From an uncultured Spirochaetia bacterium (lineage in GTDB: Bacteria; Spirochaetota; CALGPD01), in the NCBI GenBank assembly GCA_937960625.1, contig CALGPD010000495.1:1-6105 (forward strand): 6,105 nucleotides of DNA, given 5' to 3'. Made by a program: the position numbers and the translations under genes. Shown one piece after another: positions 1-5,911 of this stretch; position 1 is the stretch's first letter, and each line of letters begins with the position of its first letter. The notes below the pieces were generated by a model, which searched no databases, had not been told where the DNA came from, and saw only the letters and a program-made list of their open reading frames with translations.

Positions 1-1
1 A

Positions 2-667
2 TTTAGCGCGGACCGGTCGAATGAAATTCAATACATACTCATGCATTCTGAGATAACCCATGTTTATATAGATATGTCATCTGTTAAAAATGATTGGCTG
101 GATTTTTTAAAACAATTGCGCCAAACTGAAGGCGGAAGCAAGTATAAAATAATGGTTACTTCCGATAGGCAGGATAAAGAATATATTAAAGAGCTTTTAA
201 TGCTTGGTATTGTAGGTTTTCTACCAACGACCCTTGATGCAGAGAGAACGTATTTAAAAATTCTTAAAATTTTTAAAACAACAGATGAATTAAATCAGAA
301 CCGTAAACATTTTAGGGTTAGCGTGCCCGGAGAAAATCCAATTAAGGTTAATTTTAGAATTCCTAATACTGATAAGTTTATAACGGGAAAACTAACAGAT
401 TTAAGTATAGTTGCAGTTGCTTTCAGGCTTGATAATCCCGTGGATTGTGAAGAAATCGCTGTGGGCAATATTCTTGATAAGGTCCAGCTAAAGATTAATA
501 ATAAACTCGCTCTTGTTAACTTACGGATACTTAAATCCGGTGCTATTACAGTAGGCCATATAGTAGAAACTTCTGAGAATACCATGAATTTGATTTCTCA
601 ATTTATCTATCATGAGATGGTGAAAAAAGTTAACGGAACCCATATTTCCCAGCGGGTTAAAGCTTAG
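2..667 (+). CDS. Receiver-like + PilZ domain protein, 5' end cut by the window edge
   Basis: The frame is open to the left edge, so the first ATG (position 41) is probably internal. It has no ribosome-binding site, and the 13 codons before it read like the end of helix 1 of a receiver fold. Numbering from that ATG, residues 1-80 look like the later part of a response-regulator receiver. D11 sits at the end of a hydrophobic strand (VYID) where the phospho-acceptor belongs, and T40/S41 follow the next strand. The conserved lysine after the fifth strand appears to be missing (GFLPTT), so it may be a pseudo-receiver. Residues 87-195 match PilZ, the c-di-GMP-binding domain. They carry the RxxxR motif (R88, R92) and a DxSxx motif (D120, S122) whose usual glycine is alanine (A125). 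A last strand (VGHIVE) and an amphipathic helix close the domain. Its likely role is a cytoplasmic c-di-GMP-responsive regulator or adaptor. Ligand binding is inferred, and the output is unknown. Confidence 0.85.
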   Translation, partial: FSADRSNEIQYILMHSEITHVYIDMSSVKNDWLDFLKQLRQTEGGSKYKIMVTSDRQDKEYIKELLMLGIVGFLPTTLDAERTYLKILKIFKTTDELNQNRKHFRVSVPGENPIKVNFRIPNTDKFITGKLTDLSIVAVAFRLDNPVDCEEIAVGNILDKVQLKINNKLALVNLRILKSGAITVGHIVETSENTMNLISQFIYHEMVKKVNGTHISQRVKA

Positions 668-680
668 TTTTACATTTTTG

Positions 681-718
681 TTACAGATTATAGTACTATA
701 ATCATATGTAAATGTTTT
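681..718 (+). terminator. Possible hairpin terminator or operator after the PilZ gene
   Basis: An 18-bp perfect palindrome (686-703, GATTATAGTACTATAATC) lies 18 bp after the stop codon. It is extended by a second pairing, TTACA (681-685) with TGTAA (707-711), across a 3-nt bulge, and then by a short TTTT (715-718). It could end transcription of the PilZ gene. The stem is AT-rich and the T-run short, so it would be weak. It could equally be a dimeric-protein operator. Confidence 0.35.
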
Positions 719-950
719 AATATAATAACAACCCGAAAAATTAATTAACAACTCCTTTTACCACATGAAAATATAAACACTCATCAAGCAATGAAATTTA
801 TTTTATGATATAAACTCAATTGTCATGAGATTTTCAATGTAAATAAATATTAAAAATATATGAGTATTTATAAATATTGTTTTACTTTTATATAAAATCA
901 ATTAGTATATTCACGCTATATAAAATTTATTTTTAGTATTAAGTAAATTT

Positions 951-956
951 GAGGAG
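951..956 (+). promoter_or_regulatory. Shine-Dalgarno site of the transporter gene
   Basis: GAGGAG lies 6 nt before the ATG at 963. It is the strongest ribosome-binding site in the window and fixes the start of the transporter. It also shows that this organism uses classical anti-SD pairing. Confidence 0.85.
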
Positions 957-962
957 AACAAA

Positions 963-1856
963 ATGGCAGTTACAAAATCTCATATTGAAACTTTGGGTAA
1001 TCCAACTCCAATCGGATTAATGGGGCTTGCATTTGGATGCAGTGCATTAGCGCCAATGGAACTCGGTTTAACCAGCCCGGGAGCTAAAATCTGGTTATGG
1101 GTATTAATGATGGGCGGCGTCATGCAGATATGGGCTGGTATTGTTGACCTTATTAACCGCAACGAATTAGGCGCAACCGCATTTACACTTTATGGTTCAC
1201 TCTGGTTGATAACCGGCTGGCAAATGTCTTCGGGCATAAATATAGGTTTACCTGCTAAAGCCTTTATTTATATCATATTCCTGTTTTTCACTATTTACAT
1301 GATGATAGGATTTATGACAGTGAGTTTGAACTTAACATTGGTATTTTGTGAGTTCATTTTAATATTTATAATTGAAATAATTTCAAGTTTTATTCCTTCA
1401 TTACATCATACTACGGTTTACATTGTTGGCGTTCTTCATACTCTTGCAATGTTTCAGGTGGTTTGGGCCGCGGCCGGAGGTGTGCTGAATACGCGGCTTG
1501 GTAAGGATTTATTTAAACAGGGCCATCCGCCTTTAAAAGCAGCTGAAGAAAGAATTGCAGATGATTTTACTTCGGTTAGAAAACACGTTGAACTTAGAAA
1601 ACAAATTGTAGGGTTTTTATACAAACACTGGGAAGAAAAAGGCTGGGAATGGATATCCACTGATGAAATGTGTAAAATATTAAATAAGAAGCCTGCTGAA
1701 CTTGTTCCCGATTCATGGTATTTGTATCAAAAAGGTTATGTGGGTTTGGATGAGGAAAAACTTAGACAAGACCCTGCTGCCCCAAAGTTAGTTAGATTAA
1801 CAGCCGCGGGTATTGACTATTACGGCCAATTACAGCAGAAAAAATTCAAATTTTAA
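963..1856 (+). CDS. SatP/GPR1-FUN34-YaaH family acetate transporter with C-terminal winged-helix-like domain
   Basis: Residues 1-180 belong to the acetate/succinate transporter family (E. coli SatP, yeast Ady2). The signature NPTPIGL (13-19, family NPAPLGL) opens the first of six membrane segments, at about 15-34, 41-64, 70-90, 97-120, 122-145 and 150-173. The family-typical LGATAFTLYGSLWL (69-82) and GGVLNTRLG (172-180) are also present. SatP ends near the last of these, at about 190 residues. This protein runs on to 297. The tail is soluble and charged, with a linker at 181-210 and then about 80 residues with a winged-helix pattern: a helix at 211-223, a helix-turn-helix-like WISTDEMCKILNKKP (230-244), a helix ending in LYQKGYVGL (254-262), and VRLTAAGIDYYGQL (277-290), which resembles a wing strand plus final helix. 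The transporter assignment is firm. The substrate (acetate or another small monocarboxylate) is inferred from the family. The tail may be a gating, partner-binding or DNA-binding module. The gene is probably monocistronic. Confidence 0.93.
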   Translation: MAVTKSHIETLGNPTPIGLMGLAFGCSALAPMELGLTSPGAKIWLWVLMMGGVMQIWAGIVDLINRNELGATAFTLYGSLWLITGWQMSSGINIGLPAKAFIYIIFLFFTIYMMIGFMTVSLNLTLVFCEFILIFIIEIISSFIPSLHHTTVYIVGVLHTLAMFQVVWAAAGGVLNTRLGKDLFKQGHPPLKAAEERIADDFTSVRKHVELRKQIVGFLYKHWEEKGWEWISTDEMCKILNKKPAELVPDSWYLYQKGYVGLDEEKLRQDPAAPKLVRLTAAGIDYYGQLQQKKFKF

Positions 1857-1868
1857 TTATATTTTTCA

Positions 1869-1905
1869 GGGCAGGGTTTTAAATATATCCCTGTCCGTTT
1901 CTTTT
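1869..1905 (+). terminator. Intrinsic terminator of the transporter gene
   Basis: GGGCAGGG (1869-1876) pairs with CCCTGTCC (1889-1896), giving an 8-bp stem with one G-U pair around a 12-nt AT loop. GTTTCTTTT follows. The stem starts 12 bp after the transporter stop codon. On the minus strand the G-U pair becomes an A-C mismatch and no T-run follows, so it serves mainly the plus strand. The tract ends at the stop codon of the convergent bshC. Confidence 0.85.
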
Positions 1906-3466
1906 AATCTAATGTAATAACATGGTGTTTAAACTCATCAATGTTGAAACTTTTTATAAGATTGTTAATGAAATTCTGTCCGAATAAATTTATATAATAC
2001 AACGGGGAGAATATCCGTTCCTGTAGCGCGTTATTTGGAGTTAACGAACTTTTCAGCTTTTCAATCTGCCCTCGCTCAACTCCTTGCAGCCGTTCATAAG
2101 CTTTAATATATTTTTCTTCAACTTTATTAAGTTCGTATTCTATTTTCCGAAGTGAACTGTTTATACTTTGTAAAGGCTCATTTCCTTTATCTTTAACATA
2201 TTCAGTGAGATTATCAACTTGTTTCCATATTTGTTTAGTAAACTCGTTTATTTTAATTTTTTCCTGTTCGGTTCTGCTGTCATCAGAGATTTCAATATTA
2301 CCATTAATTATATCATGAGCAGCGAAACCGTATTTATCAATAACGCGTTTTTCCCTGCCTGTAATAACCGTTGCGCTTACTCTTGGGAAAATTGCCGGCA
2401 TATTTGTTTCAAGCATAGAATAAACATTTTTCAACTGAGAGAAATAAGAAACTTCACCCGGCCCGGCAACATAAGCGCAAGTTGGGAAAAGATAATCCTG
2501 AACCACCGGACGCACCCCAACCCCTGGAGAAAATTCAACGGCATTTTCATAAACATAATCCGCGAAATCATTTTTTAAAAATGTTTTATCACCGCACCTG
2601 AAACCCTTATTGTTAATCATTATTTTTTCTCTTTTTCCGTTTATATGCGCGAATAGATTTGATATGTTGTCTTTTTGTATCAGCCCGATGCCGGATTTTC
2701 CCGTTTCATTTATAGTGTTATTGATTTCAATATCATTTAGAATGATTTTTTTATATATATGTTTTGAGAATTCCCTTAATATTTTAGGCTCCAAAACAAC
2801 GAGTCCCTGTCCATGAAAAAGTTTTTTATAAACATACGAGACATTTTCAGCAATGTTTTTCGTGTGATTAGTAAACAGTTCTTTAACTTGAGCCGTGAAA
2901 TCCGTTTCCCTTAGTTTATAAAAGATTTCAATATTGGTTTTTTCAAATTCCTTTGAAGTCTTGAAATTATAAATAGGTTCACCGGTATGGTTTATATCAA
3001 ACCTGAAAGTATTAAGCCCGTATTGTTTATCAGGAAACTCAAGCTTATTAATCTCATCAATATCATGGTCATCAGAGCCGTTCCAGAAAACCGGTATATA
3101 ATTTTGTCCGGTCTTGAGTGTTAATGTTTTTGATAATTTTATTGCTGTAATAATTTTATACAAAGTGTATAAAGGCCCTGCATAGATATGAGGCTGCTGT
3201 CCGGTTATAACAACGTGTGTGCCGTTTTCTGTTAGTTTTTCAATGTTTTCATCAACACTTTTGTCAGGTAATAAATTGTTATTGTATTTTTTAAGTTTTT
3301 GCGCAAGTGCGTTTGAAATTTCTTTTTCATTTTTAATTTTTGCTATTTCATGAACTGAAAAACCGTGATTATATGAATTGATATTAATTCGGTTAATATA
3401 TTCAATGAAAATTTTTTTGTTCTTAAATGCGTTTATATTTTCAAATGGAAGATATTCAACGTTCAT
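1904..3466 (-). CDS. bshC: BshC, putative cysteine ligase of bacillithiol biosynthesis
   Basis: BshC is assigned to the last step of bacillithiol synthesis, adding cysteine to glucosaminyl-malate made by BshA and BshB in the cytoplasm. At 520 residues it is close to the usual ~540. Hallmarks are visible throughout: ITGQQ (87-91) and GPLYTLYK (97-104) in the Rossmann-like core; FWNGSDDHDIDE (127-138), matching the family's FWxxSEDHDFDE; the long conserved block VRPVVQDYLFPTCAYVAGPG (318-337) continuing to YFSQL; FPRVSAT (360-366); a charged coiled-coil stretch at about 395-475; and the closing LQERIFSPLYYINLFG (481-496). The ATG is preceded by GAGAG (3473-3477 on the complement) at 6 nt. No bshA or bshB lies in the window, so the pathway is presumably completed elsewhere. 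It is divergent from the DUF429-HAD gene and convergent with the transporter gene. No frameshift or truncation is seen. Confidence 0.95.
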   Translation of the reverse strand: MNVEYLPFENINAFKNKKIFIEYINRININSYNHGFSVHEIAKIKNEKEISNALAQKLKKYNNNLLPDKSVDENIEKLTENGTHVVITGQQPHIYAGPLYTLYKIITAIKLSKTLTLKTGQNYIPVFWNGSDDHDIDEINKLEFPDKQYGLNTFRFDINHTGEPIYNFKTSKEFEKTNIEIFYKLRETDFTAQVKELFTNHTKNIAENVSYVYKKLFHGQGLVVLEPKILREFSKHIYKKIILNDIEINNTINETGKSGIGLIQKDNISNLFAHINGKREKIMINNKGFRCGDKTFLKNDFADYVYENAVEFSPGVGVRPVVQDYLFPTCAYVAGPGEVSYFSQLKNVYSMLETNMPAIFPRVSATVITGREKRVIDKYGFAAHDIINGNIEISDDSRTEQEKIKINEFTKQIWKQVDNLTEYVKDKGNEPLQSINSSLRKIEYELNKVEEKYIKAYERLQGVERGQIEKLKSSLTPNNALQERIFSPLYYINLFGQNFINNLIKSFNIDEFKHHVITLD

Positions 3467-3607
3467 GTTTTACTCTCTTAATAAAATACGTATAATAATA
3501 TAAAGGTAAAACCCTTTGGAGTGAACAAAAGCGAAAATAAAATTTGTTTGCGTTAACTTAATCATTGCTGTTATTATGACTATAAAGTTTAGGAAACGGA
3601 CAGCATA
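3467..3607. promoter_or_regulatory. Divergent promoter region between bshC and the DUF429-HAD gene
   Basis: This 141-bp AT-rich spacer lies between two divergent starts, so it must hold both promoters. Plus-strand candidates are weak: TTGCGT (3548-3553) with TATTAT (3572-3577) at 18 bp, or TTAATC (3558-3563) with TATAAA (3581-3586) at 17 bp. For bshC, TATTAT-like hexamers (complement of 3492-3500) lack a good -35. The plus-strand gene has only a weak CGGA (3597-3600) before its ATG. The region is assigned by position rather than by motif strength. Confidence 0.4.
3473..3477 (-). promoter_or_regulatory. Ribosome-binding site of bshC
   Basis: On the minus strand GAGAG lies 6 nt before the bshC ATG (3464-3466). 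This is a moderate Shine-Dalgarno match that supports the chosen start. Confidence 0.6.
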
Positions 3608-4873
3608 ATGAAATACATTGCGGGAATAGATTTAGGGCAATCAAGCGTAAAACCCACAACAGGTATCTGTATAATGGATATGGATAAAAACGTTTTGTAT
3701 ACATCGACAACGAATTCTTTAAATGAAATCATTAAAATTATAAAAGAGTTTGAATGCGCTTCTGCTTATATCGATGCTCCGCTGAAACTTCAATTTGATA
3801 ATGTGGAAGGAGTGTATTTAAATCGGAAAGCAGAAAGCCTGTTAATCAAACGGAAAAATAAATTCAGTATAAATAAGCGTTTCTCTCCCATGCCTGTAAA
3901 CATGCTTTCTACTTTAGGGCAAAGGGCAATAACCTTAAAGAACAGATTGGTAAATGAAACCCCGGTTAAGCGCGTATACGAAGTTCATCCCAGAACAACG
4001 AGCGAATACCTTGGAATTGAGCATCATAAAAACGATTTTAAAAAATTTGCGTATAAATTAAACTCTGTATCGGGAATTGATATTAGGGATAATTCATGTG
4101 AACACGTTGTTGATGCTGTTATCTGCGCGTTTACGGGATATTTAAGGGAGGCGGGAAAGTGTATTTTTGTGGGTGATGAAGAGGAGGGCATGATAATAGT
4201 CCCTGCTCCGAGTGATATAAAATGCGTTTTTTTTGACATGGACGGTACGCTTACAGAAGTAAAAAGTCCCTGGCAAAAAGTTTTTGAAGATTTCGGATTA
4301 TGGAAAGATAAGGGAGAAATTTTTTTACAGGATTTTCTTGATAATAAATTCGGGTATGAAGAGTTTTGTGTAAGAGATATAAAATGCTGGATGGATGCAG
4401 GTTTAACAAAACAGAAAATTGAGAACTCTTTGAATGAAATTGGGATAAATGAATTAGCGGTTCAGGTTATTAAAGAACTTGCGGGCAGTGGTGTTAAGTG
4501 TATTATAATTTCAACGGGCTTTTATTCAACAGCAGAACGTATTTCTGGTTTGTGCGGTTTAAAATTCGAAAAAGGTTTGGCGGATTTATCTGCGAATACT
4601 CTCAGCGTTTTTGCAAATGAAATCGTTGAGAAGAATAATCTGCTTAAGCCTGTTCTTGATGTGTATTCTGAAACCGGCCATAAAAAAAGCAAAGGGGCAA
4701 TTGTTAAAAAGTGTTTAGCAAAATTAAAAACCGGCCCTATCAGGAGTTTATCTATAGGCGATTCTCTTTCATCTGACCTTGAGTTGTTTGAGATAACCGG
4801 GGATTTCGTTTATGTAAATCATGCCCGGGATATTTTAAAACTGCTGGAAAAAATAAATATAAATTACGATTAA
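3608..4873 (+). CDS. Fusion of DUF429 (RNase H-like) domain and HAD phosphatase domain
   Basis: Residues 1-200 match the DUF429 family, predicted nucleases of RNase H fold. They show GIDLG (6-10, acidic D8), YIDAPL (54-59, D56), YEVHPRTT (124-131, E125), an acidic D169 in HVVDAVICAFTGYL, and the domain's usual closing strand GMIIVP (194-199). Residues 203-421 form a complete HAD hydrolase with all four motifs: DMDGT (210-214, nucleophile D210 and acid/base D212), IISTG (300-304), a lysine in HKKSKG (358-363), and IGDSLSSD (383-390, D385 and D390). The order and spacing recall SerB-like phosphoserine phosphatases, with a helical cap at about 220-285. The two domains join almost without a linker in one uninterrupted frame. 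The activity is probably phosphatase; the substrate is unknown. The DUF429 half may be a nuclease or only a nucleic-acid or nucleotide-binding module. There is no close partner gene on its strand. Confidence 0.88.
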   Translation: MKYIAGIDLGQSSVKPTTGICIMDMDKNVLYTSTTNSLNEIIKIIKEFECASAYIDAPLKLQFDNVEGVYLNRKAESLLIKRKNKFSINKRFSPMPVNMLSTLGQRAITLKNRLVNETPVKRVYEVHPRTTSEYLGIEHHKNDFKKFAYKLNSVSGIDIRDNSCEHVVDAVICAFTGYLREAGKCIFVGDEEEGMIIVPAPSDIKCVFFDMDGTLTEVKSPWQKVFEDFGLWKDKGEIFLQDFLDNKFGYEEFCVRDIKCWMDAGLTKQKIENSLNEIGINELAVQVIKELAGSGVKCIIISTGFYSTAERISGLCGLKFEKGLADLSANTLSVFANEIVEKNNLLKPVLDVYSETGHKKSKGAIVKKCLAKLKTGPIRSLSIGDSLSSDLELFEITGDFVYVNHARDILKLLEKININYD

Positions 4874-4874
4874 T

Positions 4875-5384
4875 CTATTTAACTTTTTTCATCCATGTGA
4901 GTTCAAACTCGTTGAAATAAACATCATCATCCATGTATCTGCTTTTTGTCTGTTTGACCATTGGTCCGATACATGAATATTGTTTAAGAAGGCTTTGTAA
5001 AACGCCTTTGGTGAACAGTTCTGGAAAGATTGTGTTTTCTTCAATTTTAGCAAAACCGGGTTGTACATCTCTTGTTTTCCATATACCAGTGTTATCACCG
5101 CGCACAACTTGAATATATAATTTATGAATATTAATCACTCCATTTGTGGGGTTTTCTTCCGGTTCAATTACGTTCTTTTCAATAGCTCTGGGATAAATTT
5201 CGTCTCCGGCTTTTGTCCACAGGGTTTTATTTTTTTGTTTTTCAAGTTGGTTTAAAAAATCCTGAAAAATTGAATAATCATACCATGAGTCATCTTCAAA
5301 CTTATCTTGACTGGTAATATCCAAGTTATTGCTTTTTGCAAATTCCAGAATATGATTTAATACAAAACCGCTTATTTCATTCAT
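4875..5384 (-). CDS. Uncharacterised ~169-residue protein downstream of smpB
   Basis: I do not recognise this protein with certainty. A longer start exists (ATG at 5394-5396), but it lacks a ribosome-binding site. The second ATG (5382-5384) has GGAG 6 nt upstream and is preferred. The product is soluble, with no signal peptide or membrane segment. It is rich in acidic and aromatic residues at the N-terminus (SGFVLNHILEFAKSNNLD, then DDSWYDYSIFQDFL). A middle strand-rich part follows, with KLYIQVVRGDNTGIW (88-102) and FAKIEENTIFPELF (111-124), then a helix GVLQSLLKQY (127-136) and a final strand FNEFELTW (157-164). The late helix and final strand faintly recall V4R or heme-NO-binding-like ligand-sensing folds, but the metal-binding residues of those families are not evident. 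It starts 46 bp after the smpB stop on the same strand, so the two are probably co-transcribed. That does not by itself link it to trans-translation. Confidence 0.82.
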   Translation of the reverse strand: MNEISGFVLNHILEFAKSNNLDITSQDKFEDDSWYDYSIFQDFLNQLEKQKNKTLWTKAGDEIYPRAIEKNVIEPEENPTNGVINIHKLYIQVVRGDNTGIWKTRDVQPGFAKIEENTIFPELFTKGVLQSLLKQYSCIGPMVKQTKSRYMDDDVYFNEFELTWMKKVK

Positions 5385-5390
5385 TATTAA

Positions 5391-5394
5391 CTCC
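5391..5394 (-). promoter_or_regulatory. Ribosome-binding site deciding the start of the uncharacterised gene
   Basis: GGAG on the minus strand lies inside the first four codons of the longer reading and 6 nt before the second ATG. The upstream ATG has no purine-rich stretch before it. The shorter protein is therefore the better call. Confidence 0.65.
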
Positions 5395-5430
5395 ATTAGT
5401 TTAATAACTTAATTGATTCAGCATTATATT

Positions 5431-5871
5431 TTAATAATTTTCGATTTGTCTTTCAAGGTCTCTTTGTTTTATTGTATCTCTTTTATCAAACAATTTTTTG
5501 CCTTTACAAACCCCGATTTCAACTTTTGCTTTTCCGTTTTTAAAATATAAACTCAAGGGGACTAATGTTAATCCCTTTTCTTTTGTCTTGGCATCGAGTT
5601 TTTCAATTTCCTTTTTATGCAATAATAACTTTCTATCCCTTGTGGGTTCATGGTTTTGCCTGTTACCGAATTTATACTCTGCAATATTTAAGCTGAACAG
5701 CCATGCTTCACCCTTGACTATTCTCGCAAAGCTATCCAGGAAATGAACACTGCCCTTTCTAAGGGATTTTACTTCTGTTCCCTGAAGCACAATACCTGCT
5801 TCATATGTATCTAAAACGTGAAATTCAAACCGTGCCTTTTTGTTTTTTGCGATTATTTTTTTCTTATCCAT
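5431..5871 (-). CDS. smpB: SsrA-binding protein SmpB
   Basis: SmpB binds tmRNA and delivers it to ribosomes stalled on broken mRNA, where trans-translation tags the nascent peptide and frees the ribosome. The OB-fold signature is clear: IAKNKKARFEF (7-17), YEAGIVLQGTEVKSLR (23-38), AWLFSLNIAEY (56-66), HEPTRDRKLLLH (74-85), LVPLSLYFKNGKAKVEIGV (103-121), and KKLFDKRDTIKQRDLERQ (125-142), the start of the tail that enters the mRNA channel. The 146 residues are slightly short, since many homologues carry about 10 more basic residues at the tail end. The bases after the stop do not encode a basic continuation in frame. The ATG has no Shine-Dalgarno sequence but lies just below a good promoter. 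No tmRNA gene is seen in the window. Confidence 0.97.
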   Translation of the reverse strand: MDKKKIIAKNKKARFEFHVLDTYEAGIVLQGTEVKSLRKGSVHFLDSFARIVKGEAWLFSLNIAEYKFGNRQNHEPTRDRKLLLHKKEIEKLDAKTKEKGLTLVPLSLYFKNGKAKVEIGVCKGKKLFDKRDTIKQRDLERQIENY

Positions 5872-5882
5872 GATTTATTAAA

Positions 5883-5911
5883 ATTATGCTTTATCTAAAG
5901 TTAAGTTTCAA
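5883..5911 (-). promoter_or_regulatory. Sigma70-like promoter of smpB
   Basis: On the minus strand TTGAAA (complement of 5906-5911) and CATAAT (complement of 5883-5888) are separated by exactly 17 bp. Each hexamer matches the consensus at five of six positions. The -10 ends 11 nt before the smpB ATG. Initiation about 7 nt downstream (near 5876) would leave a 5' leader of roughly 5 nt, which fits the missing ribosome-binding site. Confidence 0.6.

Larger units (their letters stand above)
668..962. other. AT-rich intergenic spacer upstream of the transporter gene
   Basis: This non-coding stretch of nearly 300 bp lies between the PilZ gene and the transporter gene. Apart from the palindrome near its left end and the ribosome-binding site at its right end, I see no RNA gene or convincing riboswitch. 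Several TATAAT-like hexamers occur (for example 721-726 and 919-924), but none has a good -35 partner at 16-18 bp. In DNA this AT-rich such hexamers are expected by chance. The transporter promoter must lie here, because the gene has no close upstream partner on its strand. Confidence 0.5.

Noticed and set aside
770..820. Near-repeated ATATAAAC-CTC stretches in the spacer as possible operator repeats.
   Set aside because: The similarity is short, imperfect and made mainly of A and T, so it is not distinguishable from background.
820..850. TTGTCA (820-825) as the -35 of the transporter promoter.
   Set aside because: No hexamer at 16-18 bp downstream matches a -10 at better than about half of its positions.
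1869..1905. Hairpin between the transporter gene and bshC as a bidirectional terminator.
   Set aside because: On the minus strand the stem has an A-C mismatch and is not followed by a T-run, so only plus-strand use is supported.
2219..2578. Plus-strand reading frame inside bshC.
   Set aside because: It overlaps a strongly supported gene on the other strand, has no recognisable domain, and its composition looks like an antisense shadow.
4182..4192. AGGAGG just before an internal ATG (4190) in the fusion gene, as a separate start for the HAD half.
   Set aside because: The spacing is only about 2 nt, which is too short, and the bases encode the conserved closing strand of the DUF429 domain.
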